Below, piece by piece: positions 25,358 to 35,153 of a stretch of DNA of 64,000 bases. The position numbers and the translations under genes are program-made. The notes below the pieces were generated by a model. The model ran no database searches and was not told the origin of the DNA. It worked only from the letters and a program-made list of their open reading frames with translations. Source of the stretch: Parvibium lacunae (GTDB lineage: Bacteria; Pseudomonadota; Gammaproteobacteria; Burkholderiales; Burkholderiaceae_D); the NCBI RefSeq assembly GCF_003335215.1, contig NZ_QPGB01000001.1:558001-622000 (forward strand), read 5' to 3'. Position 1 is the stretch's first letter. Each line of letters opens with the position of its first letter.

Positions 25358-28198
25358 ATGCCTAATCCAGGTTCATTAAATCGCCCCCTTCCCAGCCAAG
25401 CATGGCGCGGCAATCTGATTGCCACAGCCTGCATTGCCGTTGCCTGGCTGTGGGTATGTGCCTTTCCATTTGTGGCAGCCTTTCCGGCGGGGGCAACACA
25501 ATCGACCTGGATCTTGTTGTTCGGCTCGATTGGCATTGCCACCATCACGACCTTACTGGGGGTGCGTTACCTGATTCTCAGCCGCCGGCATGAAATCCGG
25601 ACTTTAGCGATTGCTGAGTTACGCTTTTTAAGACGTCAGTATGAAATCGCCGAAGGCGTTGTCAAATTAGGTTCCTGGATCATGAACCTGCAAACCCAGG
25701 AAATCTGGTGGACGCGGGGGACTTATGATTTGTATGGCTATGAACCGGCAGCCCCCATTCCGAGCTTTAAAGATTTTTTACTGCAAGTTCATCCGGATGA
25801 TCGAGCCCTAGTACGTGATGCGCGTATGGGCGCCGTGCACGAGGGGAAAAATTTTAATGTTGTCTATCGTTTTCAGCGCCACGATGGCCAGATGATCTGG
25901 GTTCGTAGTCACGGTCATTGTGAAAAAGATCAAGCAGGAAAAACCCGTCGTATTCAGGCTGTTGTACGAGATATCACTGACTCACAGCATGCCTTTGCAA
26001 CCATTCAAGACAGCGAAGCTAAATTCAAGGCACTCGCCGATATGGGCTCTGATTGGTATTGGGAAACGGATCAGGAGCATCGATTCACCTGGATTTCTTC
26101 CGGTGCGAGAAAAACCCTTGGCCTCATGGCGGAAACAGGGATTGGAAAGCGACGCTGGGATCTACCCATCTTTGGGGTCGATGAAACCGACTGGCAACGT
26201 CATCGAGATATTCTTGAAGCGCGATTGGCATTTGAAGGGTTTAGTTTTTCAATCGTGAATGAAACTGGTCGAGTTTCCCATGCCACCGTCAGTGGTCGTC
26301 CGTTTTTTAATCATTCGGGAGAATTTTTAGGTTATCGGGGGGTCGCCCGCGACATTACTGAAGAGCGCAGTCAAGAGATTCTCCTGCAAATCGAGAATGG
26401 TTTAGCGCATTCCATGCACCAAGAGTTAAGCCCCGCACAAGCGGTGACTAATTTCATTCGCGTGGTATGTGAGCAAATGGGTTGGGCGGGCGGCTCACGT
26501 TGGTATCGACAGCATGGTGGTGGTACGGTTGCTCGCGCTGAAAGTTTTGGGAATGCCCGCTACATGCAATACCTGGCTTATCCCGATGAGGTGATCGCGG
26601 TTGAAAGCGATACATTACAGGCTGAAGTGTGGCGTACCGGTAAAGCGCATTGGGTCAAGAATTTAAGCGAGCACCCGGGCTTTACGCGCGCCGATGCCGC
26701 ACGGCGACTCGGTTTTCATAGTGCCTTTTATATTCCGATTGTCGATCGACAGACCGTGATTAGTGTGATGGTTTTCCTCAGCACACAAAATCACGAGGCA
26801 GATCAATTCATTTATCAGGTTGCTGAGGTGACCAGCCGCTCCGTCGCGCAATATCTGCAACGCCGACGTGCAGAAGAACGCTTATTATTTGCATCCACCC
26901 ATGATGCCTTAACCAATTTACCCAACCGGGCCATGCTGATTGATCTGATCGAAAAGAGATTGGCACAGATTCCGGCGCCCAGCCAAACGAGCGAAGAGAC
27001 CAATAGTTTTAGTGTTTTCTTTATCGATTTAGATCGCTATAAAAACATTAACGACACGCTCGGCCACGAGGCGGGGGATGATGCTCTGCGTCAAATCGCA
27101 CGCCGTCTTACTCAGCTATTGCGAACCGAAGATGTCGTAGCACGGGTGGGTGGCGATGAATTTGTGGTGGTCGTCCCCAGTGTCATCAATGATCGTGCTG
27201 CTGAAGCTGTCGCCCGCCGAATTTTGCGCGAAATTGAATTACCGCTGGCCTGGCATGACCGGACCCATTCGCTCTCAGCCAGTATTGGCGTTGCGATTGC
27301 TCCCCGTGATGGACGCACCGCCTTTAGTTTGATTAAAAATGCGGATACAGCCATGTATCGAGTGAAATCGACCGGGCGCAATGGGATTCAAGTTTTTAAT
27401 GCTGCGATTCAGGCCGAGCGAGAAGATTTCTTGCGCTTAGAAACAGAACTTGATAAAGCGATTGAACAAGACCAACTGCAACTGTATTACCAACCCGTTA
27501 TTGATATAGCCAGCGGTAAGATTATTGCGATGGAAGGCTTAGCCCGATGGCCCCATGCGGAATGGGGCTTTGTTGCACCGACTCGCTTTATTCCCGTGGC
27601 GGAAGAAAGCAACTTGATTGCGCGCCTGGGCGATTGGTCAATCCGTCGAGCCTGTCTGGACCACTTAGAGCTACGTGCCCTCGGCTTAGGTGATATTGCG
27701 GTAAGTGTTAACCTTTCGGCCAAGCAGTTAAATGATCCCGCCCTGTCTGAGCATATCTCACGGATTCTACGTGAGTTACAAATGCCACCGGAAATGTTGC
27801 GACTCGAACTCACTGAAAGCGCTTGGATGCGTGACCCCGAGCGCGCCATTTTGCTTATGCGGCGTATCCAAGATTTAGGGGTACGCTTAGTCATTGACGA
27901 TTTCGGTACCGGTTATTCCTCACTGGCTTACGTTAAAAATCTGCCCGTGACCACCCTCAAAATCGACCGCGCTTTCATCACGGGCTTGCCGCAAGATAGC
28001 GGTAATGCTGCCATTGTGCAGTCAGTCATTACCCTCTGTGAACGCTTGAATTTGCAGGTGATTGCCGAAGGAGTAGAAACCAGTGAACAGCTGGAAGCCC
28101 TGCGTGGGTATCAATGCCATGCCGCACAGGGATTCTTCATCGGCAAACCGATGCCGCTTGAGAGCATACAACACCTAATTCGTGCCACCCTAATCTAA
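25358..28198 (+). CDS. Membrane PAS-PAS-GAF-GGDEF-EAL cyclic di-GMP protein
   Basis: 946 residues. Two TM helices (about residues 18-45 and 50-75), PAS/PAC 1 (about 95-215), PAS 2 (about 220-340), GAF (about 345-500), GGDEF (about 510-675) and EAL (about 690-935). The cyclase site VGGDEF is intact and preceded by an RTED inhibitory site at the right spacing. The phosphodiesterase residues are also present: EGLARW (EAL variant), NLSAKQL, ELTES, DDFGTGYSS, LKIDR, AEGVET. Either or both activities are possible. ATG 25358 is chosen; an in-frame TTG lies at 25337. A possible FNR box is upstream. Monocistronic. Confidence 0.95.
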   Translation: MPNPGSLNRPLPSQAWRGNLIATACIAVAWLWVCAFPFVAAFPAGATQSTWILLFGSIGIATITTLLGVRYLILSRRHEIRTLAIAELRFLRRQYEIAEGVVKLGSWIMNLQTQEIWWTRGTYDLYGYEPAAPIPSFKDFLLQVHPDDRALVRDARMGAVHEGKNFNVVYRFQRHDGQMIWVRSHGHCEKDQAGKTRRIQAVVRDITDSQHAFATIQDSEAKFKALADMGSDWYWETDQEHRFTWISSGARKTLGLMAETGIGKRRWDLPIFGVDETDWQRHRDILEARLAFEGFSFSIVNETGRVSHATVSGRPFFNHSGEFLGYRGVARDITEERSQEILLQIENGLAHSMHQELSPAQAVTNFIRVVCEQMGWAGGSRWYRQHGGGTVARAESFGNARYMQYLAYPDEVIAVESDTLQAEVWRTGKAHWVKNLSEHPGFTRADAARRLGFHSAFYIPIVDRQTVISVMVFLSTQNHEADQFIYQVAEVTSRSVAQYLQRRRAEERLLFASTHDALTNLPNRAMLIDLIEKRLAQIPAPSQTSEETNSFSVFFIDLDRYKNINDTLGHEAGDDALRQIARRLTQLLRTEDVVARVGGDEFVVVVPSVINDRAAEAVARRILREIELPLAWHDRTHSLSASIGVAIAPRDGRTAFSLIKNADTAMYRVKSTGRNGIQVFNAAIQAEREDFLRLETELDKAIEQDQLQLYYQPVIDIASGKIIAMEGLARWPHAEWGFVAPTRFIPVAEESNLIARLGDWSIRRACLDHLELRALGLGDIAVSVNLSAKQLNDPALSEHISRILRELQMPPEMLRLELTESAWMRDPERAILLMRRIQDLGVRLVIDDFGTGYSSLAYVKNLPVTTLKIDRAFITGLPQDSGNAAIVQSVITLCERLNLQVIAEGVETSEQLEALRGYQCHAAQGFFIGKPMPLESIQHLIRATLI

Positions 28199-28241
28199 CG
28201 CTGACCGCGACATAGCGCCAGCATTCCAGCTCAACTGGCGT

Positions 28242-29441
28242 TCAATAACTCAAGCCCATAGCATCACGCACTTCACGCATGGTTTCTTGGGCCAGCGCGC
28301 GGGCTTTTTCAGCGCCATCAGCCACAATGTTTTTAACCAGTTGCGGATCATCTAGATATTGCTGCGCCCGCTCTCGCATCGGTTCTTGTTCCTGCAAAAT
28401 CTTTTCAATCACAGGTTGTTTACATTCCAGACAACCGATTCCCGCACTTTTACAGCCCTGCTCGACCCACTCACACGTTGCCTGATCGGAATACACCTGA
28501 TGCAACTGCCAAACCGGACAGCGGGCGGGATCACCTGGGTCTGTGCGGCGAATGCGAGCCGGATCGGTTGGCATGGTGCGAACTTTTTTGGTAACACTCT
28601 CAGCGCTTTCGCGTAGGGTGATCACGTTATGGTAGCTCTTTGACATCTTTTGACCATCCAACCCTGGCATACGTGAAGCTTCAGTCAACAAGGCCTGGGG
28701 TTCTGGCAGAATAATTTTACGCCCGCCCTCAATGTAGCCAAACAACCGTTCGCGGTCACTCAATGACAAGCTCTGGGCTTCTTGTAATAGGGCACGTGCT
28801 TGCTCCAGTGCGGCTTCATCCCCCTGCTCTTGGAAACGAGTACGTAATTCCAGATAGAGTTTATTGCGCTTCCCCCCGAGTTTTTTCGCTGCATCGAGGG
28901 CTTTTTCTTCAAAACCCGCTTCGCGTCCATAGAAATGGTTGAAACGCCGGGCAATTTCACGGGTCATTTCAATATGTGGAACCTGATCTTCACCCACCGG
29001 CACATGTGCTGCTTTGTAGATCAAGATATCGGCTGATTGCAGCAAGGGATAACCTAAGAAACCGTAGGTAGAGAGATCCTTATCTGTCAGTTTTTCTTGC
29101 TGATCTTTGTAGGTTGGCACACGTTCTAGCCACCCTAGGGGCGTCATCATCGAAAGCAGCAAATGCAATTCGGCATGCTCGGGTACCCGGGATTGAATAA
29201 AGATGGTCGCTTGTGCTGGGTCAACCCCAGCTGCCAGCCAGTCAATCACCATATCCCATACAGATGCCTCAATCACTTGTGGGTTATCGTAATGCGTCGT
29301 TAAGGCGTGCCAGTCGGCGACAAAGAACAAACAGGGATACTCTTGTTGTAAGCGCACCCAGTTCTTGAGGACCCCATGGTAGTGGCCTAAGTGAAGCGCG
29401 CCAGTGGGACGCATGCCGGAAAGAACACGATCAGGAAACAT
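28242..29441 (-). CDS. trpS: Tryptophanyl-tRNA synthetase
   Basis: 399 residues, class I aminoacyl-tRNA synthetase that charges tRNA-Trp. HIGH-type motif GALHLGHYHG (residues 14-23) and KMSKS motif GQKMSKSYHN. About 60 residues longer than the E. coli enzyme because of an insertion with a charged segment before the KMSKS loop and a Cys-containing segment (GCKSAGIGCLECKQ) near residue 335, as in other betaproteobacterial TrpS. Followed (11 bp upstream in the genome) by the M50-like gene on the same strand. Confidence 0.97.
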   Translation of the reverse strand: MFPDRVLSGMRPTGALHLGHYHGVLKNWVRLQQEYPCLFFVADWHALTTHYDNPQVIEASVWDMVIDWLAAGVDPAQATIFIQSRVPEHAELHLLLSMMTPLGWLERVPTYKDQQEKLTDKDLSTYGFLGYPLLQSADILIYKAAHVPVGEDQVPHIEMTREIARRFNHFYGREAGFEEKALDAAKKLGGKRNKLYLELRTRFQEQGDEAALEQARALLQEAQSLSLSDRERLFGYIEGGRKIILPEPQALLTEASRMPGLDGQKMSKSYHNVITLRESAESVTKKVRTMPTDPARIRRTDPGDPARCPVWQLHQVYSDQATCEWVEQGCKSAGIGCLECKQPVIEKILQEQEPMRERAQQYLDDPQLVKNIVADGAEKARALAQETMREVRDAMGLSY

Positions 29442-29452
29442 AGTTGTGCCAG

Positions 29453-30103
29453 TCAGAGAAAAGTCAAGAGTTGTGATACGGCGAACGCAATCGGTAAAAC
29501 GGTATAGCGATGCAAGCCTAATAAGATAAAACCAATCAAAATGAGGAAGGTATAGCGTTCAATTTGCGCCAGTTTTAGGGCCAACGGCGGCGGTAAAAAA
29601 GTAATCAATAATCGTCCCCCATCCATCGGTGGTAATGGCAATAAACTCCACGCGAAAAAAACCGCATTCATCCACAAGCCCCAAAATGCCATCGAGCGAA
29701 AGAAGTCAGGGGCATCTACCCCCCGTAATATCCCCCCTAACAGACTCCACGCTAAGCCCATTAGGAGGTAGGCGCCTAGACCTGTCAAGGCAATCCAGCG
29801 AAAGGCCAAACGCGGCTGCTGACATTGCCGATAGTCAACTGGCATCGGTTTGGCCCAGCCAAAAATCAGGGGGAATTGCGTGACACCCGCCAATAGCATC
29901 ATGCCCAAAGGCAAAATTACCGTGCCTAACCAGTCAAGATGCACCATTGGGTTCCAGCTCAAACGGCCCTGCGCCAGGCCTGTGCGGTCACCGAGCCGAT
30001 ATGCCATAAACCCTGTTGCCGCCTCGCGCAGCGTTAATGTAAAGATCAGTGGCAGCGCGGCGATGAGTACTATTTTAAGCGCTTCAGTATCCTGCATGTT
30101 CAT
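29453..30103 (-). CDS. M50-family membrane protein lacking zinc ligands (pseudoprotease)
   Basis: 216 residues, five or six TM helices. Closely resembles the short site-2-protease-like family that normally sits upstream of trpS in Burkholderiales: GDRTGLAQGRLSWNPMVHLDWLGT, GWAKPMPV, and LPLPPMDGGRLL. The zinc motif, normally HEAAHG in the first TM helix, reads REAATG here (codons CGC GAG GCG GCA ACA GGG), so both His ligands are gone; the Asn that usually precedes the LDG motif is Ser. The Asp of the DGG motif remains. A catalytically dead membrane protein is therefore inferred. First Met could be 30103 or 30097. Confidence 0.85.
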   Translation of the reverse strand: MNMQDTEALKIVLIAALPLIFTLTLREAATGFMAYRLGDRTGLAQGRLSWNPMVHLDWLGTVILPLGMMLLAGVTQFPLIFGWAKPMPVDYRQCQQPRLAFRWIALTGLGAYLLMGLAWSLLGGILRGVDAPDFFRSMAFWGLWMNAVFFAWSLLPLPPMDGGRLLITFLPPPLALKLAQIERYTFLILIGFILLGLHRYTVLPIAFAVSQLLTFL

Positions 30104-30132
30104 GCATGTTTCTCCAAAAATAATCGCGACAG

Positions 30133-30777
30133 TTAATCGCTACTGGATTCTGCGCTCAATCCTAACAGTCCTGGATCCCCTAACCCGTGGCGGATTAAAC
30201 GTGGCGGCAACTCGCTTAAATCAACGACGGTGGTTGGTTCCAGACCACAAGGGCCAGCATCTAAAATGCCATCTAGCTGGTGATCCAGGGCATCTTGAAT
30301 TGCGTAGGCTTCATTCAAAGGCCAATCGTCGCCCGGTAAAATCAGGCTGGTTGCCAGTAACGGCTGCCCCAGCGTTGCCAGCAACTGTTGCGTGGCATGG
30401 TGGGCGGGGACGCGCAGGCCGATCGTTTTACGAGAAGGGTGCGAAACCCGACGAGGAACTTCTTTGGTCGCCGCCAAAATAAAGGTGAAAGGTCCTGGCG
30501 TTGCCGCTTTCAGCCAACGATATTGCTGATTATCGACTTTTGCATAATGCGCGATATCTGATAAGTCGCGGCATAACAGGGTCAATAAATGCTTGTCATC
30601 TAAACCGCGTATTCGCCGCAGGTGGTCTACCGCTGCTTTATCGTCTAAATGACAACACAAGGCATAGCTGGAATCTGTCGGCAGTGCGACCACCCCACCC
30701 TGCTCAATGATCGCCACAAGTTGTTGCAATTGCCGTAACGGCGGGTTTTCGGGATGAACGCTGTAAATGCGTGCCAT
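30133..30777 (-). CDS. yciO: YciO-type Sua5/YrdC/YwlC protein
   Basis: 214 residues. YrdC fold. It matches YciO rather than the tRNA t6A enzyme TsaC: PTDSSYALCCHL, TLLCRDLSDI, TPGPFTFILAATKEVPRR, RKTIGLRVP, and the C-terminal PTTVVDLS. The KxR motif of TsaC is not present in the usual place. Threonylcarbamoyl-AMP chemistry has been proposed for the family but its cellular role is unsettled. Cytoplasmic. Precedes the M50-like gene by 29 bp on the same strand, as in related genomes. Confidence 0.9.
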   Translation of the reverse strand: MARIYSVHPENPPLRQLQQLVAIIEQGGVVALPTDSSYALCCHLDDKAAVDHLRRIRGLDDKHLLTLLCRDLSDIAHYAKVDNQQYRWLKAATPGPFTFILAATKEVPRRVSHPSRKTIGLRVPAHHATQQLLATLGQPLLATSLILPGDDWPLNEAYAIQDALDHQLDGILDAGPCGLEPTTVVDLSELPPRLIRHGLGDPGLLGLSAESSSD

Positions 30778-30891
30778 GCTAAGCAGTCATCGCAGGTCAA
30801 CTAACCGTGCGCTTTTAAATAAATTAGGCCTTTATTTTACCGTTATCTGAGGGGTGTCTGCAGCCAATCAGATGAAGTTACTACGCAGTCA

Positions 30892-33567
30892 TCAACAATG
30901 ATGATGCCAATACCGGCAGTTTTCCTGGCGCCAGGCGCTGGGCTGTAATACATCAGCCGTATTGAAGTCCAGCCGCCATGCCCCACCCTGGCGGGTTTCC
31001 AGTAACTGAACCCCTTGCGCACGATAGCGTTCGAGCACCTGCGCATGAGGATGCCCATACGCATTATGCTGACCAGCTTGAAGTATGGCGTAGCGTGGTT
31101 GTACGTGCGCGAGCCAGGCAGCTGAAGAAGACGTCGCACTGCCATGATGCGGCACCAGCAAGACAGGTTGTTTTAACCGAGCCGCCATGAACGGATCGGT
31201 GGCAGCCCGTGTCAGTAACGCTTGCTCAACACGCTGGCTAATATCGCCCGTCAATAACAGGCCTTGCTCTTGCCGTCCGCGGGCAGTCCAGATCGCCAAG
31301 ACACAGCTTTTCTCATTACTACTCGACCAATCGGCAGGCTCTTGTGGATGCAGAAAGGCAAAGTGAACCCCATCCCAAGTCCACTGCATGCCAGCGCGGC
31401 AAGGCTGGTAACGCCCACTCTGAGTAATGAAAGCGGGCAGTTCTGCAGCCGACATGCTGGTGTAAAACTGTTCTGGGGGCGTTGCTTGCCACAGGCTGAT
31501 TAAGCCCCCTGCGTGATCTTGATCACGGTGCGACACCACCAGCGCACTCAATGGTAGTAACCCCTGATGCCGCAAATAAGGCAGAATCACTCGGGTACTG
31601 GCATCTTGATGATTGCCGTAAGCGGGGCCGGTGTCATATAGCAAGGTGTGTTGCTGGGTTTGGATGAGTACGGCATTGCCCTGTCCAACGTCTAGGGCAG
31701 TAATACGCCATTCGCCCCAGCTCGGCCAATCTGCGGGTGCCAGCAGCAGTGGCAAGCACCAGCCGATGCCCAGTAAACGCCAGGGCCAGCGGAGCGGTAA
31801 GCAGAGCCAAACACACCCTAGCCCCGCCAAGAGCAATACCGGCCATGCGGGCAGTGGCAAGCTAGTGCTGGCATAGGGTAAGGCAGACAAGACTTCCAAG
31901 CCTGCAATGAGTGCCGCCAAAAGACCATGCGCGGCTTGCAGCCCGAGATCGCTGCCGATTCCGGGCAGGCAAACCCAAATCGCCCCCAATAGCGACAGTG
32001 GGGTGACACCGAAACTGATCACGGGAATCGCTATCGCATTGGCGATGGGGCCGATCCAACTCACTTGCTGAAAAAAAAGGACGGTTAAGGGAACCAGCCC
32101 CACACTAATCGCTAACTGCAAACGCGACGCTTCTTGTAATGAGCCTCCAAAGCGACGCCAAGCTTGATATTTATCTGGCACACCGTTTGGTGGGGCTGGA
32201 GTGACCAATGCCAGACGCCGACGCTGCCCCAACCAGAGCAAGATCGCCACAGCAACATAAGATAGCCAAAAGCCAGGAGCCAGACAAGCCATAGGGTCCC
32301 ACGCGAGGACGAGCGCGGCCGCCAGACACAGGCTGAATAAAGGTTGTGAACCCGCGTAGCGCCAGGTTCCCCAAGCAACGACCAGCAACATCAAAAAAGT
32401 TCGCTGCGCCGGGATGCCCCACCCCGCTAGACTACAGTAAGCCGCCGCGACCAACACTCCAACGACCAACCCGGCTTGCGGGGCTGAACCCGCCTGTCGG
32501 TTACCTTGGCGCAGCCGTTGACGCCACACCCCGCCGGTCAACCAAGCGGCAAACGTTGCCAGCATCGTAATATGCAAACCAGAAATGGCAATCAAATGAC
32601 CGACCCCAGTCTGGTTAAACAAGCGCCAATCGGCTGGATCAATCGCACGCTGGTCGCCCATCACTAACGCGGTAATCACGCCGCGATAAGGGGCCAATCC
32701 GTCGCGGGTCACAAAGGCCTGGAGGATTTTGTGTCGTAATATCCCGCGTACTCGTTGCAATCGATCGAGCGGATTCCAGACTAATTCTTGCCGTTTTAGC
32801 GCAATAGTCGCGGCTTCAGCGGGGTCACGTGGGCGGATGACTTGCCCAATAGCCCCCACGTTTTCTTCCAGTAACCAGCGCTCATAATCGAACCCGCCGG
32901 GGTTTTGATTGCCATAGGGCGCGTGTAATTTAACCTGAAACTGCCAACGCTGTGCTGGGCGAACCTGATCTGCCAAACCATCAGCCCAGCTTAGGCTGAC
33001 CCGTGCCGGTAAGCGGAAATCCGGCCACGAGAATTGGTCATGCTCTGTCTCAACCCCTAGCGGGGGTGATATAGGGTACGCCTTATCTCCATTAAGCGCA
33101 GTAATCGGGCTCAGCGCTTCAACCCGTAAGGTAACGCGCTGTCCCCGATCCAGGGGGTGCGGTAGGCTATCGATTACACCAACTAAGGTCAAGGGCTCAT
33201 TCTCCAACACGGCAGGTAGCCGTGCTTGCAGTCGGGTATCGGCCCACCAGCAGGCCCAAATCAGGCCCAGAGCAAATGCCAATAGCGCTTGAGCCAGGCC
33301 TGCCCCCCACTGATACAACTTGGGTGGTGGTTTGGCATAAGACTTGGCTAGCCCTAGGGCGCATAAACCGTTGGCCAGTAACACGGCGAGTATCACTGCG
33401 CTGCGCAGAGGCCATAAGCTCGTTTGGGTCTGTATGTAGGCAATCCCCATGCACCAAGCCAAGAGCACCAAGGGTAAGCTAACTGTCCCTGAGTGTGCCG
33501 CTTCACCCCGCTTTTCGCTGGGGCGAAATGCCAGCCAGTTTGATCGAGACGAATCCGCTGCCGACAT
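30892..33567 (-). CDS. comEC: DNA internalisation protein ComEC/Rec2
   Basis: 891 residues. Inner-membrane channel for single-stranded DNA uptake in natural transformation. N-terminal TM helices and DUF4131-type soluble region (residues about 30-230), the competence domain with many helices (about 260-560, GVGHLIAISGLHITM) and a C-terminal MBL-fold domain (about 615-850: LVVSHRDQDHAGG, LLLTGDIS, PHHGSATSSS). All MBL metal motifs are present. Starts 9 bp after the tatD paralogue on the same strand. No other competence gene is in the window. The 114 bp downstream hold no gene. Confidence 0.95.
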   Translation of the reverse strand: MSAADSSRSNWLAFRPSEKRGEAAHSGTVSLPLVLLAWCMGIAYIQTQTSLWPLRSAVILAVLLANGLCALGLAKSYAKPPPKLYQWGAGLAQALLAFALGLIWACWWADTRLQARLPAVLENEPLTLVGVIDSLPHPLDRGQRVTLRVEALSPITALNGDKAYPISPPLGVETEHDQFSWPDFRLPARVSLSWADGLADQVRPAQRWQFQVKLHAPYGNQNPGGFDYERWLLEENVGAIGQVIRPRDPAEAATIALKRQELVWNPLDRLQRVRGILRHKILQAFVTRDGLAPYRGVITALVMGDQRAIDPADWRLFNQTGVGHLIAISGLHITMLATFAAWLTGGVWRQRLRQGNRQAGSAPQAGLVVGVLVAAAYCSLAGWGIPAQRTFLMLLVVAWGTWRYAGSQPLFSLCLAAALVLAWDPMACLAPGFWLSYVAVAILLWLGQRRRLALVTPAPPNGVPDKYQAWRRFGGSLQEASRLQLAISVGLVPLTVLFFQQVSWIGPIANAIAIPVISFGVTPLSLLGAIWVCLPGIGSDLGLQAAHGLLAALIAGLEVLSALPYASTSLPLPAWPVLLLAGLGCVWLCLPLRWPWRLLGIGWCLPLLLAPADWPSWGEWRITALDVGQGNAVLIQTQQHTLLYDTGPAYGNHQDASTRVILPYLRHQGLLPLSALVVSHRDQDHAGGLISLWQATPPEQFYTSMSAAELPAFITQSGRYQPCRAGMQWTWDGVHFAFLHPQEPADWSSSNEKSCVLAIWTARGRQEQGLLLTGDISQRVEQALLTRAATDPFMAARLKQPVLLVPHHGSATSSSAAWLAHVQPRYAILQAGQHNAYGHPHAQVLERYRAQGVQLLETRQGGAWRLDFNTADVLQPSAWRQENCRYWHHHC

Positions 33568-33576
33568 AGCCCTCTT

Positions 33577-34479
33577 CTATGCTCTGCCCAGTGATTGCAG
33601 CAGTAACGGGACACGCGGCAGCACCTGATAGGTATTTTGAGCGGTCTGTTGAATCAATTCGCTGACAGAGAGTTGGCGTAATTCGGCCAGACAAGCGGCA
33701 ATCCCAAACAATTCAGCGGGTGTATTGAGCGACTTGAGCGACTGACGGATGCCTGTAGCAGGATCAGGGCTGGGCTGGCCAAGCCATGCTGGCGGAATAT
33801 CTGGCGCATCTGTTTCCAAGACCAGCGACTCCAGCGGCAGTTGGGTCGCTAGGCGCCGAATTTGCAAAGCACGCGGATAGGTCATTGCGCCCCCGATACC
33901 CAGCTTGAACCCCAGCGCAATAAATTGCTGTGCTTGCTGCTCACTGCCATTAAACGCATGTGCAATACCTTTAACGCGGTAGCGGCGCAAGGCTTTGAGA
34001 ATCAAATCCTGGGCGCGCCGCACATGCAATAAAACCGGAAGAGAAAAATCTGCAGCCAGACGCAGTTGCGCCTCGTAATAGCGTTGTTGTTGGGCCAGGG
34101 GCAACTTGCGAACAAATAAGTCGAGACCGATTTCGCCGACACCTAAAAAATAAGGATCGGACAACGCCTGAGTGATGGCAAGTTTCAATCGCTCAAGATC
34201 GGTTGGGGTTGCCTGCAGGGTATAGAGCGGGTGAATCCCTAGCGTATAACCACACGCGACGGGGGTGTTTTCACTCACCCACTGGGCCAGCTGAGCAACC
34301 CGGCTAAAATCATGAGCCTGCACAGCAGGGATGATGATCAAGCCGACCCCGGCCGCGGCGGCGGCATGTGCAACCTGCAGCGCTGCCGAAAAAGCCGTTA
34401 ACGTCTCTCCAGCCAGCGGCGCTGGGTTAAGATGCTCATACTCAGTTGCATCAAGATGGCAGTGGGTATCAATTAACAT
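33577..34479 (-). CDS. TatD family hydrolase (second copy)
   Basis: 300 residues. All metal ligands are visible: DTHCHLD at residues 4-10, VGEIGLDLFV, VLLHVRRAQ, AHAFNGSE and LETDAPDIPP. Longer N-terminal insertion (LNPAPLAGETLTAFSAAL) than the copy at 12180-12983. Likely a Mg-dependent nuclease. It forms a unit with comEC, suggesting but not proving a role in processing incoming DNA. ATG 34479 is preferred over a TTG one codon earlier. Confidence 0.93.
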   Translation of the reverse strand: MLIDTHCHLDATEYEHLNPAPLAGETLTAFSAALQVAHAAAAAGVGLIIIPAVQAHDFSRVAQLAQWVSENTPVACGYTLGIHPLYTLQATPTDLERLKLAITQALSDPYFLGVGEIGLDLFVRKLPLAQQQRYYEAQLRLAADFSLPVLLHVRRAQDLILKALRRYRVKGIAHAFNGSEQQAQQFIALGFKLGIGGAMTYPRALQIRRLATQLPLESLVLETDAPDIPPAWLGQPSPDPATGIRQSLKSLNTPAELFGIAACLAELRQLSVSELIQQTAQNTYQVLPRVPLLLQSLGRA

Positions 34480-34501
34480 CAAGTATTATCAAAGAGGACG
34501 C

Positions 34502-35116
34502 ATGTCAAACGCTAATCCGCCGCCTGTGTCGTCAGTAGCGCAACGCTCCTGGCTTCGAATCGTGCGACGTAAACTACGCCATATTTTGCCAGACAGCGCG
34601 CAAATTCGGTCTTATAAAATTCTGCATTTGTTTGGTGAGCGGCTGTTTCATCCTGCTTTGTGGGGAATTAACCGGCACACCGTTGCCAAAGGGGTAGCCA
34701 TTGGGCTTTTTTGTGGCTTAATTCCAGGGCCATTACAAGTGCTCGGATCGGCCATTGCCTGTTTGTACCTACGAGGTAACTTGCCCCTAGCGATTCTCAG
34801 TACCTTTTATACCAATCCATTCACGATTTTGCCCTTGTATTACGTGGCCTACCATTACGGGGCGCTGGTGATGGGCGATCAGCAGCATCAAGCTCACTCT
34901 TTATCTATTCCGAATTGGAACTGGCAGGCAATCGGTGAGTCTACCGAACAAATGATGCAATGGGCATCTGGTTTGGGGGCGCCCCTGGCTGTCGGGATTC
35001 TCTTACTGGCCAGTACCCTCGCCTTGTCAAGTTATCTGACCATCACGCTGGTTTGGAATTGGCGTTTGCGGCGAATTTGGTGGCGGCGACTAGCCCAGCA
35101 TCAGCAACTGAAATAA
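34502..35116 (+). CDS. DUF2062 membrane protein
   Basis: 204 residues. DUF2062 domain with the characteristic RHTVAKGVAIGLFCGLIPGPLQ and LRGNLPLAILSTFYTNPFT, then one or two further TM helices. Found widely in Proteobacteria near lol and comEC genes; function unknown. AGAGGA ribosome site before ATG 34502. The reading frame is open into the divergent tatD gene, but the upstream part does not look like coding sequence. Confidence 0.88.
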   Translation: MSNANPPPVSSVAQRSWLRIVRRKLRHILPDSAQIRSYKILHLFGERLFHPALWGINRHTVAKGVAIGLFCGLIPGPLQVLGSAIACLYLRGNLPLAILSTFYTNPFTILPLYYVAYHYGALVMGDQQHQAHSLSIPNWNWQAIGESTEQMMQWASGLGAPLAVGILLLASTLALSSYLTITLVWNWRLRRIWWRRLAQHQQLK

Positions 35117-35153
35117 GGCGATTGCCAATCATTGCCCGCTAGAGAGAGATTAA

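Noticed and set aside
28216-28240. CGCCAG / CTGGCG repeat as terminator between the GGDEF-EAL gene and trpS
   Set aside because: Only six base pairs with a 13-nt loop and no T-run.
29850-30482. 210-residue plus-strand frame
   Set aside because: Opposite the M50-like and yciO genes, whose families are clear; low-complexity Arg/Pro composition typical of a shadow frame.
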